Source: an uncultured Blautia sp.
Lineage (GTDB): Bacteria > Bacillota > Clostridia > Lachnospirales > Lachnospiraceae
NCBI GenBank assembly: GCA_946557785.1
Contig: CAMNTH010000026.1
Span: forward strand, 1 to 43,364
Reading direction: 5' to 3'
Length of the DNA: 43,364 nt
The position numbers were made by a program, and so were the translations under genes. Under the pieces are notes generated by a model, which saw only the letters and a program-made list of their open reading frames with translations, ran no database searches and was not told the DNA's origin. This document shows positions 24,867-34,467 of the stretch, one piece after another. The stretch's first letter is position 1. Every line of letters begins with the position of its first letter.

Positions 24867-27020
24867 TTATTCTTCCTCATCCTCTGCAGGTTCTGCAGGA
24901 ATAAACACCCTGGAATGCTCTTTTGCAGCTTTTTTATTTTTTGAAACCATCTCCTGGGCTTCTCTGCAGAATTCCATCTGGGAATTTATCAGTATTTTTC
25001 CTCTTTTGTCCGGTTTAATATATGTGCCGTCAGGCTGAAGGATATGGGCTTTCACATTATCCTTAAACTCCAGATCCAATACATGGAGCGCTTGTGCCTT
25101 AATCTTCTCATCTTCTACCGGGAACACGATTTCCACACGCCTGTCCAGATTGCGGGGCATCCAGTCTGCGCTTCCCATATAAACCTCTTCGTTTCCTCCA
25201 TTGCAGAAGCAGAAAATTCGGCTGTGCTCCAGGAATTCACCCACAATTGACCTCACCTGGATATTCTCGCTGATCCCCGGAATACCTACTTTCAGGCAGC
25301 AGATCCCCCGTACCAGAAGTTCAATCTGCACGCCGCAGGAAGATGCATGATAAAGAGCAGCCATGATAGCCGGATCACACAGGGAATTCATTTTTGCCCT
25401 GATATAAGCAGGAATCCCATTCCGCGCATTTTCCGCTTCTCTGTCAATAAGCTTTATAAAACGGTTCTTCATCCAGATAGGTGCAACGATCAGCTTGTTC
25501 CAGCGCTTCGGCTCTGAATAGCCAGAAAGCATATTAAATACCGCAGTGGCATCCTCTCCGAAACGTTCATCGCAGGAAAAAACGCCGCAGTCTGTATACA
25601 GCTTTGCAGTGGAATCATTGTAATTGCCTGTAGCCATATGTACATACCTGCGTATTCCCGTTTCTTCTCTTCTTACCACCAGCGTAATCTTACTGTGGGT
25701 CTTTAATCCCACAAGGCCGTAAATAACGTGGCAGCCTGCCTTTTCCAGCATCTTCGCCCAGACAATATTATGTTCTTCATCAAACCTCGCCTTCAGCTCC
25801 ACAAGAACAGAAACCTGTTTTCCATTCTCAGCAGCCTGTGCAAGCGCAGCAATGATGGGTGAATTCCCGCTGACACGATAAAGTGTCTGTTTAATTGCAA
25901 GCACGTCCGGATCCTTTGATGCCTGACGCACAAAGCTTACCACAGGGTCAAAGCTCATATATGGATGGTGCAGGAACACATCGCCCTCCCGGATCACCTG
26001 GAAAATATCCTTTTCGTTCTGAAAAGCCCTGACCGGGGCAGGGGTATATCCAGGCGTCTTATGCTTTTCAAATCCCTCCAGTCCATAAACCTTCATAAGC
26101 ATCGTAAGGTCAATAGGACCACTGATGGAAAAAATATCTTCGCTTTTAATATCAAACTCTGTTTTGAGTATTTTCAGAAGGCGCTTATCCATCTTCTCTT
26201 CCGCTTCCAGGCGGATCACTTCTCCCCACTGACGCTTCTTCAGTTTTTTCTGGATTTCCACCAAAAGATCCTCCGCCTCATCCTCATCAATAGTCAGATC
26301 CGCATTTCTCATAATACGGTAAGGATGTGCGCATACTACATCATTGCTCAAAAACAGCTTTCCGATATTCCGCTCAATGATCTCCTCCAGCATGATCACA
26401 GCTCTTACCCCTGTTTTTCCCGAAGGAATCTCGATCACTCTCGGAAGGACAGATGGTACCTGTACAGTGGCAAATTCCAGTCCTTCCTTTTCCTTTTTTT
26501 TATCCTTCTTGGCAATGAGCGCGCCGATATTCAGGGTTTTGTTCCGAATCAAAGGAAAAGGTCTGGAGGAATCCATGGCCATGGGGGTCAGCACAGGGTA
26601 AACATTATCTTCAAAATACCTGTCCACATATTCCTTTTGCATCTGTGTAAGCTCTTCATGCTCCATGATCATATGAAGCCCTGCTTTTTCCAGAAGAGGG
26701 ACCAGAGAGCGCATAAGCGTATTATACTGTACATGCACCAGTTCATGGGTACGGGCGCTGATCTCCCGGAGCTGTTCCTTAGGTGTCATTCCTGCAATAT
26801 CCGTTTTTTCATAGCCTGCGTGAACCTGATCCTTCAAGGATGCCACGCGGACCATAAAAAATTCATCCAGATTGGAAGCCGTAATACTTAAAAATTTCAG
26901 TCTGTCAAAGAGAGGAAGGCTTTTATCCCTTGCCTCGCTTAATACTCTTTCATCAAATTTCAGCCAGCTTAATTCTCTGTTTACAAAATATTCCGGTTTA
27001 TCAAAATTATTATGCTCCAT
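24867..27020 (-). CDS. ppk1: Polyphosphate kinase 1
   Basis: Reversibly polymerises the terminal phosphate of ATP into polyphosphate. The 717-residue protein has the PPK1 order: N-terminal domain (YFVNRELSWLKFDERVL), a middle domain, and two PLD-like catalytic domains. The two histidines of the active site are visible: GLKTHSK near residue 441 (the autophosphorylated His of E. coli His435) and FLEHSRIF near 599 (His592). VHMATGNYNDSTAKLYTD lies between them. I chose ATG 27020 because AAAGGTGGG is just upstream; a longer reading to 27086 overlaps ppx. The ribosome binding site lies at the very end of ppx, so the two are probably translationally coupled. It is the last gene of the folC operon. 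Confidence 0.95.
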   Translation of the reverse strand: MEHNNFDKPEYFVNRELSWLKFDERVLSEARDKSLPLFDRLKFLSITASNLDEFFMVRVASLKDQVHAGYEKTDIAGMTPKEQLREISARTHELVHVQYNTLMRSLVPLLEKAGLHMIMEHEELTQMQKEYVDRYFEDNVYPVLTPMAMDSSRPFPLIRNKTLNIGALIAKKDKKKEKEGLEFATVQVPSVLPRVIEIPSGKTGVRAVIMLEEIIERNIGKLFLSNDVVCAHPYRIMRNADLTIDEDEAEDLLVEIQKKLKKRQWGEVIRLEAEEKMDKRLLKILKTEFDIKSEDIFSISGPIDLTMLMKVYGLEGFEKHKTPGYTPAPVRAFQNEKDIFQVIREGDVFLHHPYMSFDPVVSFVRQASKDPDVLAIKQTLYRVSGNSPIIAALAQAAENGKQVSVLVELKARFDEEHNIVWAKMLEKAGCHVIYGLVGLKTHSKITLVVRREETGIRRYVHMATGNYNDSTAKLYTDCGVFSCDERFGEDATAVFNMLSGYSEPKRWNKLIVAPIWMKNRFIKLIDREAENARNGIPAYIRAKMNSLCDPAIMAALYHASSCGVQIELLVRGICCLKVGIPGISENIQVRSIVGEFLEHSRIFCFCNGGNEEVYMGSADWMPRNLDRRVEIVFPVEDEKIKAQALHVLDLEFKDNVKAHILQPDGTYIKPDKRGKILINSQMEFCREAQEMVSKNKKAAKEHSRVFIPAEPAEDEEE

Positions 27021-27033
27021 TATCAACCCACCT

Positions 27034-28569
27034 TTACATTTTTCTCTTACGTCTGAGTACCAGACGAATGCCAAATACTTCTTCAAAGAATTTGACCTTA
27101 TCCTTTAACAGGCCAAGCTCCAGGGATACATCCCTGCTTGAATTAATGTTAAGCTGCAGTTCTCTGTCCTTTAATACTGCCCGCAGTCCCTCTACCTTCT
27201 GATAATGGCTTCTGTCCATGGCATTGGCAAGACGAAGAATTGCAGTAAGCTTTGCCACCAGCACATAACGTTTTCTGTCAAGCCCTGAGCCGTCATCATT
27301 TTTCTCATAGTACACAAATTCTGTGGTATTGTACCGGACTGCACTGGCAATAATCTGCCTCTCCTGTGTAGAGAGACCGATGATCTCCGTTGCCATAATG
27401 ATCTGGTAGGAGCACTCTGCCACATCTCTCAGGCTGATGTATTTCCCGCAGTCATGAAGCTGAACAGCAATCTGCAGCAAAAGGCGTTCCCGCTGTCCCA
27501 TACCATGGACTTTCTTCATGCTGTCAAAAATGGCAAGAGCAAGATCCGTTGTCCCTTGTATATGATCTTTCCCGCTGGAGTAGCGCTTTGCAATATTTCT
27601 GGAAGCCACAAGAATATCATTTTCAAAATTATGTACGCTCTTAATAAACTTTTTCTTTTCTCCAAAGTCAAACGCAATGCCGTCCAGAAGAGAAACGCCA
27701 GGCGCCCATATGGACTCTGCATTAAAAATATCCAGAAAGCTTTTGCAGATAACCATGGTGGGAATCACAAGGGATGCATATTCTGCCTCCATCCCCATTT
27801 CCTCTGCAAGAATTTCTTCTGTTTTGTATACCGTATTATCATACCGGTTATTAAATTCTTCTCTGGTAATGATGCGGTCTACAAGCTCCTCTTTAAAGAT
27901 GGTATCTGTAAGGAGATCCCCCATCAGGATCACGTTTTTAATATTCCGTTCCTTCAAATGAAGTCTCTGAAATGCGGTCAGGTCGTTTCGGATAAACTCC
28001 TGGATCAGCTGGTCATAATGTGTGTTCTGCTTTTCCAGTTCCTTTAATCGCTCACGGATACGCATACTTCCAATTTTTAAGCTCTGGGTCGTCACCAGCG
28101 AATCCTTATCAAAAAGGGATACCTGCAGGCTTCCTCCGCCCACGTCCAGAATCGCAGTTCCTTTCTGGATCATCTTTTTAAAGCCGGTCTCAATGGCTGC
28201 AATGGATTTATAGCCCAGAAAATGCTGTTCCGCATTACTGAGCACTTCCATCCGTATTCCTGTCCGCTGATAAATCTGTTCTATAATTAAAATGGGATTT
28301 TCCAATTCACGGAATGCGCTGGTTGCACATGCCCGGTAATCTTCCGCCCCAAATTCTTTCATCATTTTTCTGAAATCCGCCAGAATCTCACAAAGAGAAT
28401 CCACCATGCTGGTATCCAGCCGTCTGCTGGAATAAGCCCCCCGGCCCAATTCCAGGCGGTATCTTATATCATTCAGCTCCCTGAAACCAACCCTTTTTGA
28501 AAATTCGAAAATCTTCATACTGGTCTCATAAGAACCAATGTCAATTGCTGCAAAAGTTGTTACTGCCAT
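27034..28569 (-). CDS. ppx: Ppx/GppA family exopolyphosphatase with HD domain
   Basis: Removes terminal phosphates from polyphosphate and/or hydrolyses pppGpp. The 511-residue protein has an N-terminal actin-fold phosphatase domain (about 1-300) with AAIDIGSYETSMKIF near residue 6, ATSAFRELENP near 94 and AILDVGGGSLQVSLF near 140, then a C-terminal HD-like helical domain (about 310-505) with VQLHDCGKYISLRDVAE near 378. The ATG at 28569 gives MAVTTFAAIDIGS and has AAGGAG upstream. The kinase and the phosphatase of the polyphosphate cycle are therefore adjacent (13 bases apart) and co-transcribed. Whether it prefers polyP or pppGpp cannot be told from sequence. Confidence 0.92.
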   Translation of the reverse strand: MAVTTFAAIDIGSYETSMKIFEFSKRVGFRELNDIRYRLELGRGAYSSRRLDTSMVDSLCEILADFRKMMKEFGAEDYRACATSAFRELENPILIIEQIYQRTGIRMEVLSNAEQHFLGYKSIAAIETGFKKMIQKGTAILDVGGGSLQVSLFDKDSLVTTQSLKIGSMRIRERLKELEKQNTHYDQLIQEFIRNDLTAFQRLHLKERNIKNVILMGDLLTDTIFKEELVDRIITREEFNNRYDNTVYKTEEILAEEMGMEAEYASLVIPTMVICKSFLDIFNAESIWAPGVSLLDGIAFDFGEKKKFIKSVHNFENDILVASRNIAKRYSSGKDHIQGTTDLALAIFDSMKKVHGMGQRERLLLQIAVQLHDCGKYISLRDVAECSYQIIMATEIIGLSTQERQIIASAVRYNTTEFVYYEKNDDGSGLDRKRYVLVAKLTAILRLANAMDRSHYQKVEGLRAVLKDRELQLNINSSRDVSLELGLLKDKVKFFEEVFGIRLVLRRKRKM

Positions 28570-28597
28570 TTCCCCATCTCCTTCTTCTACCTTGTGT

Positions 28598-29905
28598 TTA
28601 CTGCCCCGCAGTACCAAGCAGATAGTCAATAAACTGCTGTGCAGTTCTTCCGGTAAGGCCTCCGTGGGATAATTCCCAGCGATTCGCTTCCAGCATCAGT
28701 TCTTCATCAGGCATGGTAATTCCGCTACGTTTTGCAAGTACCCTTACAATATTCTGGAATTCCTTCTTTTCAGGCGCCCCGAAGTAAATCCGCACGCCAA
28801 AGCGATATGCAAGGGAAAGCTTTTCCTGCACAGTATCAGAGGAATGGAGATCATCCTTATCCATCAGCTCCATCTTATCCCCTGTGCGCATCCTTACAAG
28901 CTGCCTGCGGTTGCTGGTTGCATAGATCAAAATATTATCCGGTTTCTTCTCCAGTCCCCCTTCGATCACAGCCTTCAGATACTTATATTCAATCTCAAAA
29001 TCCTCAAAAGACAAATCATCCATATAGATAATAAACCGGTAATTCCGATTCTTTATCTGGGCTATCACTTCATTAAGATCCTGGAACTGGTGCTTATACA
29101 CCTCAATGATCCGAAGTCCCTGGTCATAATACCTATTCAGGATCCCTTTGATACTGGAGGATTTTCCGGTTCCCGCATCCCCAAACAGCAAACAGTTGTT
29201 TGCCTTTCTCCCCCGCACGAACGCCTCTGTATTTTTAATCAGCTTTTTCTTAGGGATTTCGTATCCCACCAGGTCCTCCAGCTGCACATGAGCAATTCTG
29301 GTAATCGGTTCAATAACCACTTTTCCATTGCCATCGTGGGCAATGCGGAATGCTTTATGAAGTCCCAGCTTCCCAACGCCAAAGTCTTTATAAAACTTCA
29401 GCATGTCTTCCATAAATTCTTCTGTTGTCTTTGCTGCTGCCAGCGTTTTGCTCAGGCTGCAGATTCTATCCCGGATCCTGGAATTAAACATCTTCCCGCT
29501 TCCATCGAAATTCTGATAATCACGGATTCCCCGGCAGCAGGAAGTATGGAAAAACTGATCAAGCACACTCAGGTCAAAATCATACAGCTCCTTAAATATC
29601 CCAAAATCATTCATTGCAAACTGATTAATGCTGCCTTCTACCCTGCCCCGAATCTCGCTGGCTGTACTGAATACATTTTCATGATTTACCAAAAGAAATG
29701 TAAGGTAATTATGCCATAAATTTCCTGAAAATCCATAGGTTCCTGCCATTTCCACCAATCCATGGATACAGAAAAAAAAGGTTTCCTCCTGCTTTTCCCT
29801 GTCACCAAGGCCATCCTCAAAAGTATTCATCAGCCCTGACATCTTTTGAAGAATCTCTCCGTTTTGAAAACCTCGGTAGAGAATACACTCCTGAATCCTT
29901 GCCAT
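28598..29905 (-). CDS. DUF815 family ATP-binding protein
   Basis: 435-residue P-loop ATPase of the DUF815 family, related to AAA+ proteins. The Walker A is LLFGDAGTGKSSSIKG near residue 245, and Walker B is RFIIYMDDLSFED near 292; a sensor-like ATSNRRQLV follows near 325. The N-terminal 200 residues are helical and have no recognised domain. The family is widespread in bacteria, often next to metabolic genes, and its role is unknown. The start at 29905 (MARIQECILYRG) is preceded by a G-rich sequence; a longer frame to 30055 overlaps pheA. It lies between pheA and ppx in the same direction with short gaps. Confidence 0.85.
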   Translation of the reverse strand: MARIQECILYRGFQNGEILQKMSGLMNTFEDGLGDREKQEETFFFCIHGLVEMAGTYGFSGNLWHNYLTFLLVNHENVFSTASEIRGRVEGSINQFAMNDFGIFKELYDFDLSVLDQFFHTSCCRGIRDYQNFDGSGKMFNSRIRDRICSLSKTLAAAKTTEEFMEDMLKFYKDFGVGKLGLHKAFRIAHDGNGKVVIEPITRIAHVQLEDLVGYEIPKKKLIKNTEAFVRGRKANNCLLFGDAGTGKSSSIKGILNRYYDQGLRIIEVYKHQFQDLNEVIAQIKNRNYRFIIYMDDLSFEDFEIEYKYLKAVIEGGLEKKPDNILIYATSNRRQLVRMRTGDKMELMDKDDLHSSDTVQEKLSLAYRFGVRIYFGAPEKKEFQNIVRVLAKRSGITMPDEELMLEANRWELSHGGLTGRTAQQFIDYLLGTAGQ

Positions 29906-29967
29906 TATTTCATCCCCCCCTCTTCTATCTTTAGGTGTTCGTCTCCATACATTGTTCTGAAAAATGC

Positions 29968-31113
29968 TTATTTCATATTTACCGCATAGCAGCCCAGCAC
30001 GCGCATCCGGTTTGCTTCCGCTGCCAGCCCCCGCAATGCATTTTTCACTGCACAATCCTCCAGATTTCCCTCAAAATCCACAAAAAAACGATATTCCCAG
30101 GTCTTTCCGGGAATAGGCCTTGATTCAATTTTTGTCATATTCAGGCCATTGTAAATAATATGGGAAAGCATGCTGTAAAGTGTTCCGCTGGAATGGGGAA
30201 GCTCAAAACAAACGCTGACCTTATCTGCCTGCTTTTCATATGCCGGCCTTCTGCTCACAATAATAAATCTTGTAATATTTTGATCGTTATGGCAGATATT
30301 CTCCGCAAGAACAGAAAGGCCGAACAGCTCCCCCGCCTCTCTGCTTGCAATAGCCCCATAGGTTCTGTTTCCCTCTTCCCGAAGCATCTTTGCCGCACCT
30401 GCCGTATTTTCCGTCTTTATAGTTTCCCATTCAGGATGTCCCTCCAGGTACTTGCTGCACTGGGCAAGCCCCTGAGGATGGGAATAAACGGTGCGAATAT
30501 CCTCAATCCCTGTTCCCGGAAGCCCCAAAAGAACATGATCCACGGGGATGAGCTGCTGCCCTACAATATAGAGTTTATACTCTGTAAGGAGGTCATAAAT
30601 ATCCGCCACAATACCCGCCGTAGAATTTTCGATGGGCAGCACCCCATAGTCCGCCCTCCCTTCAGAAAGTTCCTCCATGGCGTCACGCCAGGTTTTTACA
30701 TGGTAACTTTTTATGTCTTCTTCAAAATAGGCCCTCATGGCAGCATAGCTATAAGCCCCTTCCACGCCTTGAAAAACCACGCTTACATTCCGAAGGGGAA
30801 GTTTCTCTACCATTTCATAATCTTTGTTTTCCGTTACGCCCTGCTCATTCAGAAGCTGATACTGACGTTTCCGGCTGATGGCCATGATCTGCTGAAAAAG
30901 TTCCTGCGCACCAAGGGCATTAAACTCTCCATGCGCCTTTTCTCTTAAATTCTTTATCTTGCTTCTCTCCCGCTCAGGATCCAGAATCTGATTTCCAGTG
31001 GAAATCTTATATTGTGCAACATCTTCGCACACTTTCATTCGTTTCTCAAAAAGCCGGAGCATCTCATCGTCAATTTCATCTATCGCTCTTCTGCATTCCT
31101 GTAAATCAACCAT
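29968..31113 (-). CDS. pheA: Bifunctional chorismate mutase / prephenate dehydratase
   Basis: Converts chorismate to prephenate and then to phenylpyruvate, the branch leading to phenylalanine. The 381-residue protein has an AroQ chorismate mutase domain (about 1-90: LQECRRAIDEIDDEMLRLFEKRM), a prephenate dehydratase domain (about 110-290: VVFQGVEGAYSYAAMRAYF, and NITRFIIVSRR containing the TRF motif) and a C-terminal ACT domain (about 300-378) with the phenylalanine-binding ESRP motif in LNMTKIESRPIPGKTWEYRFFVD. The ESRP motif implies feedback inhibition by phenylalanine. GGAGGGAAG precedes the start, and the start overlaps the folC end by 8 bases, so coupling is likely. No T-box or leader peptide is seen upstream. 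Confidence 0.96.
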   Translation of the reverse strand: MVDLQECRRAIDEIDDEMLRLFEKRMKVCEDVAQYKISTGNQILDPERERSKIKNLREKAHGEFNALGAQELFQQIMAISRKRQYQLLNEQGVTENKDYEMVEKLPLRNVSVVFQGVEGAYSYAAMRAYFEEDIKSYHVKTWRDAMEELSEGRADYGVLPIENSTAGIVADIYDLLTEYKLYIVGQQLIPVDHVLLGLPGTGIEDIRTVYSHPQGLAQCSKYLEGHPEWETIKTENTAGAAKMLREEGNRTYGAIASREAGELFGLSVLAENICHNDQNITRFIIVSRRPAYEKQADKVSVCFELPHSSGTLYSMLSHIIYNGLNMTKIESRPIPGKTWEYRFFVDFEGNLEDCAVKNALRGLAAEANRMRVLGCYAVNMK

Positions 31114-32407
31114 GTGTTTCTTCCCTCCGCTTTTTACTTACGATTTTGGTTAAGTCCCCTATAAAGGACAGTGATCCGAAAGATAGAATCACATCCCCAG
31201 GACCTGCAAGCGACATTGCCCTCTCCACAGCGTCTGAAATGCTGTCCATGGCTTCCACGTCACTATGGTATTCCCGAACCGCATCAGCCAGTTCCGCTGC
31301 CGGAAGAGCACGTGGATTATCAGGAGTCTGTACAGTCAGAATCTTCTTTGCATAAGAATGTGTCATTTGGATCACGCTTCTGTAATCCTTATCCTTAAAT
31401 ACACCCATAATATAATAAATATTTTTTCCCATGAGATACTGTTCAATAGATTGTGCAAGCACCATAGCAGCCCCCGGGTTATGGGCACCGTCCACAAGAA
31501 ACAGAGGAGAATCCATAATCACACTGAACCTGCCGCCCCATACGGTTTTCTTCAATCCTGCTTTTCTCTGCTCCAGGCTGGTTGGAAAACCAAAATCATC
31601 CAAAAGGGAAAGGATCTTCAAGGCAAGAAGAGCATTTTCAATCTGATGGATCCCTGCAAGAGAAATCTCATAATTTTCTCCCTCATGCAGAAAGCTCTGT
31701 CCAAAGCAGTCTGCCTGCAGCACCTTAGCCTCTCTTCCGTCAGAAAGATGAATCGGCACATCTTTTTCCCTGCATTTATCCCTGATCACCTTCAGGACCT
31801 CCGGCTTTTGTGCCATGGTCACAGCCTGGCATCCGGACTTGATAATGCCTGCTTTTTTCTCGGCGATTTCCTCCAGCGTACTGCCTAAAAATGCCTGATG
31901 ATCCAGGCTGATGGAAGCCAGCACTGCAAGTATGGGGCAGGATATAATATTAGTAGCATCCATATCTCCTCCCATGCCCACTTCCAGCAGTACCAGATCG
32001 CATTTTTCTTCTTTGAAATATAAGAACGCAGCCGCAGTCTCAATCTCAAAGGGTGTTGGATGGGGAAGCCCGTCCTTCTCCATTCCCTCAATAGCTTGGG
32101 CAATTTCTGTTACATATGCGGCAAATTTCTCCCGGGTGACCTTCTGACCCGAAGTCTCCATTCTCTCCCTATAGGAATAAATCGTGGGGGAAATATACCT
32201 TCCCACATGATAGCCTGCCTCTGTAAGCACAGCATAAAGATAAGCGATGACAGAACCCTTCCCATTGGTTCCTGCGATGTGGATGTATCTGGAAGCCTCC
32301 TGAGGATTTCCCAGCCTTTCCAATAGTTCCTTCATATTTGCAAGGCCCAGAACGCTTCCGTATTTCTCTGCGTCATGTATGTATGCCCGGCTTTTTTGAT
32401 AATCCAT
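31106..32407 (-). CDS. folC: Folylpolyglutamate synthase / dihydrofolate synthase
   Basis: Adds L-glutamate to dihydropteroate and extends folate polyglutamate tails with ATP, keeping folates in the cell. The 433-residue protein shows the Mur-ligase-like P-loop HIAGTNGKGSVIAYL at residues 43-57, LEVGMGGDMDATNII near 135, SLDHQAFLGSTLEEIAEKKAGIIK near 157 and LFLVDGAHNPGAAMVL near 300. I chose ATG 32407 (MDYQKSRAYIHDAEKYGS) because AGGAGA lies upstream. It is the first gene of a five-gene operon (folC-pheA-DUF815-ppx-ppk1) read from the promoter at 32516-32544. Confidence 0.95.
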   Translation of the reverse strand: MDYQKSRAYIHDAEKYGSVLGLANMKELLERLGNPQEASRYIHIAGTNGKGSVIAYLYAVLTEAGYHVGRYISPTIYSYRERMETSGQKVTREKFAAYVTEIAQAIEGMEKDGLPHPTPFEIETAAAFLYFKEEKCDLVLLEVGMGGDMDATNIISCPILAVLASISLDHQAFLGSTLEEIAEKKAGIIKSGCQAVTMAQKPEVLKVIRDKCREKDVPIHLSDGREAKVLQADCFGQSFLHEGENYEISLAGIHQIENALLALKILSLLDDFGFPTSLEQRKAGLKKTVWGGRFSVIMDSPLFLVDGAHNPGAAMVLAQSIEQYLMGKNIYYIMGVFKDKDYRSVIQMTHSYAKKILTVQTPDNPRALPAAELADAVREYHSDVEAMDSISDAVERAMSLAGPGDVILSFGSLSFIGDLTKIVSKKRREETHG

Positions 32408-32515
32408 GTTTTCTCTCCTGTTCAGGGATCTCACCATTAAAAATCCCACTGATGATTTAAGCTATTTCTGCCTGCAGCTTTTCAGGTGCAAAGCAGTGAT
32501 AGTATGACTTTTATA

Positions 32516-32544
32516 ATAATAGCATTGGTGAATGTTTTTTTCAA
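32516..32544 (-). promoter_or_regulatory. Promoter of the folC-pheA-DUF815-ppx-ppk1 operon
   Basis: On the - strand TTGAAA (32544-32539), a 17-nt spacer and TATTAT (32521-32516). The leader of about 100 nt before folC contains GGGAT/ATCCC as a small hairpin but no T-box consensus. Confidence 0.8.
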
Positions 32545-32618
32545 GGTGGGCAATACTAGAAAGAAGAAAAATCTTACCCAGCAAAAGAAAAAGCTATACG
32601 AAACGGGGGACTTAATTT

Positions 32619-33005
32619 ATGAAACATAATTTTCTGATCTGCGGCTCTATTGGCTGGTGCCTGGAAGTATTCTGGACTGGCTTTCATTCCCTGATGGCAG
32701 GGGAACCCACCATGATGGGAAAAACCTCTCTTTTGATGTTTCCCATTTACGGATGTGCCGCACTTATCAAACCTGTTTACAAAAAAATCGCCTCCATCCC
32801 CACTGCAGTGCGGGGATGCATTTATACTGCCGGAATTTACGCAGCGGAATTTTTCTGCGGCTCATTTCTGAAATACTTGGGCATGTGCCCCTGGGATTAC
32901 AGCAAAACGCCTTTTCACTATAAAGGCGTGATCCGCCTGGATTATGCTCCTCTTTGGTTTCTGACAGGCCTCTTTTTTGAGAAAATACTTACAAAATCTT
33001 CTTGA
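32619..33005 (+). CDS. Putative membrane protein, PF06541-type
   Basis: 128-residue hydrophobic protein with about four membrane segments (residues 5-23, 35-48, 62-86, 105-122). The [13 protein letters not shown] start, FPIYG near 43, [18 protein letters not shown] near 71 and the [22 protein letters not shown] segment near 93-112 fit the family labelled 'putative ABC transporter permease' (PF06541). There is no ABC ATPase next to it, so the transporter label is unproven. GGGGGACTT precedes the ATG. The -35 of the pyrB promoter overlaps its stop codon. It stands alone, divergent from folC; a TATAAT at 32512-32517 lacks a good partner -35, so its own promoter is unclear. Confidence 0.75.
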   Translation: MKHNFLICGSIGWCLEVFWTGFHSLMAGEPTMMGKTSLLMFPIYGCAALIKPVYKKIASIPTAVRGCIYTAGIYAAEFFCGSFLKYLGMCPWDYSKTPFHYKGVIRLDYAPLWFLTGLFFEKILTKSS

Positions 33006-33030
33006 AAAAAAGGCTCATCTATTATATGAT
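33002..33030 (+). promoter_or_regulatory. Promoter of pyrB-pyrI
   Basis: TTGAAA (33002-33007), a 17-nt spacer and TATGAT (33025-33030). It overlaps the stop codon of the upstream membrane-protein gene. The leader is about 48 nt with no clear attenuator, so control of the pyrimidine genes must lie elsewhere or be weak. Confidence 0.75.
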
Positions 33031-33084
33031 GGTTGGCAAGGGAATTTAAGTATTTTTTCATCCCAAAGAAAATGGAGGTATGAT

Positions 33085-34008
33085 ATGAGACACTTAATGA
33101 GCCCGTTGGACTTTTCTGTAGAAGAGCTTGAGAAACTTCTGGATCTGGCCAACGATATTGAAAAAAATCCAAAGAAATATGCACATACCTGTGACGATAA
33201 GCGCCTTGCCACTTTATTCTATGAGCCAAGTACACGCACCCGTCTCAGTTTTGAAGCCGCTATGATGAATCTTGGCGGTAAGGTATTAGGTTTTTCCTCC
33301 GCTGATTCCAGCTCCGCTGCAAAAGGCGAAAGCGTTGCCGATACCATTCGTGTTACATCCTGTTATGCAGATATCTGTGCTATGCGTCATCCCAAAGAAG
33401 GCGCTCCTTTAGTAGCTTCTATGGCTTCTTCCATTCCTGTGATCAACGCCGGAGACGGCGGTCATCAGCATCCCACGCAGACTTTAACCGATCTTCTTAC
33501 GATTCGTTCATTAAAAGGACGCTTGAATAATCTTACTATTGGTCTGTGCGGGGATCTGAAATTCGGCCGTACTGTCCATTCCCTGATCGAAGCGCTGGTT
33601 CGCTATGACAATGTAAAGTTCGTGCTGATCTCACCGGAAGAGCTTCGTATCCCAAGCTACATCCGGGAGGACGTGCTAAACAGCAGAAACATTGAATTTG
33701 AGGAAGTGGAGCGTCTTGAAGATGCCATCCCGTCCCTGGACATCCTCTATATGACCCGAGTTCAGAAAGAACGGTTCTTCAATGAAGAAGATTATGTACG
33801 CATGAAGGACTTCTACATTCTGGATAAACAGAAAATGGAGTCTGCAAAAGAGGATATGTACATCCTTCATCCTCTGCCTCGTGTAAATGAGATTTCTGTA
33901 GAAGTGGATTCCGATCCAAGGGCAGCATACTTTAAACAGGCTCAGTATGGCGTATATGTGCGCATGGCGCTGATTCTCACATTATTGGAGGTGGATGTAT
34001 CATGTTAA
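33085..34008 (+). CDS. pyrB: Aspartate carbamoyltransferase catalytic subunit
   Basis: Condenses carbamoyl phosphate with aspartate in the second step of pyrimidine synthesis. The 307-residue length is normal. The carbamoyl-phosphate motif is STRTR at residues 49-53 ([13 protein letters not shown]), with [17 protein letters not shown] near 128 and the late [11 protein letters not shown] near 262. I chose the ATG at 33085, directly after AATGGAGGTATGAT; a longer frame from 32977 would run through the promoter. Its stop overlaps the pyrI start by 7 bases, matching the need for paired expression of catalytic and regulatory chains. Confidence 0.97.
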   Translation: MRHLMSPLDFSVEELEKLLDLANDIEKNPKKYAHTCDDKRLATLFYEPSTRTRLSFEAAMMNLGGKVLGFSSADSSSAAKGESVADTIRVTSCYADICAMRHPKEGAPLVASMASSIPVINAGDGGHQHPTQTLTDLLTIRSLKGRLNNLTIGLCGDLKFGRTVHSLIEALVRYDNVKFVLISPEELRIPSYIREDVLNSRNIEFEEVERLEDAIPSLDILYMTRVQKERFFNEEDYVRMKDFYILDKQKMESAKEDMYILHPLPRVNEISVEVDSDPRAAYFKQAQYGVYVRMALILTLLEVDVSC

Positions 34009-34439
34009 ACGTAGGAGCACTTCGGGAAGGTTATGTTCTGGATCACATCAAAGCCGGCAAAGCCATGACGATCTATCATGATCTGAAGCTTGATAAGCTG
34101 GATTGTACGGTGGCAATCATTAAAAATGCACGCAGCAACAAAATGGGCAAAAAAGATATCATCAAAGTAGAATGCCCTATTGAAAAACTGGATCTGAATA
34201 TTCTTGGCTTCATTGACCACAACATAACAGTAAACATTATCAAGGATGAGCAGATTGTAGAAAAGAAAGAACTGAAGCTGCCAAAACAGGTAGTTAATGT
34301 AATCAAGTGTAAAAATCCTCGCTGTATTACTTCTATTGAGCAAGGACTTGACCACATTTTTATCCTTGCCGATCCGGAAAAGGAAGTTTACCGCTGCAAG
34401 TACTGCGAAGAAAAATACAGAGGAAAACGCAATAAATAA
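34002..34439 (+). CDS. pyrI: Aspartate carbamoyltransferase regulatory subunit
   Basis: Zinc-binding regulatory chain that makes the enzyme sensitive to CTP and ATP. The 145-residue protein has the N-terminal allosteric domain (1-100) and a C-terminal zinc domain with four cysteines, C103, C108, C132 and C135 (CKNPRC and CKYC). Holoenzymes with PyrI are known from enterobacteria, archaea and some Clostridia; B. subtilis lacks it. The start overlaps the end of pyrB. Confidence 0.96.
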   Translation: MLNVGALREGYVLDHIKAGKAMTIYHDLKLDKLDCTVAIIKNARSNKMGKKDIIKVECPIEKLDLNILGFIDHNITVNIIKDEQIVEKKELKLPKQVVNVIKCKNPRCITSIEQGLDHIFILADPEKEVYRCKYCEEKYRGKRNK

Positions 34440-34467
34440 GTTGGTTCCTCTGTTTAGGAGGAAATCT

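Noticed and set aside
32408..32515. T-box or amino-acid leader controlling folC-pheA
   Set aside because: No TGGNACCGCG motif, no leader peptide with Phe codons and no terminator pair are visible in the leader.
33031..33084. PyrR-type attenuator before pyrB
   Set aside because: The leader is about 48 nt with no terminator hairpin or PyrR-binding pattern.
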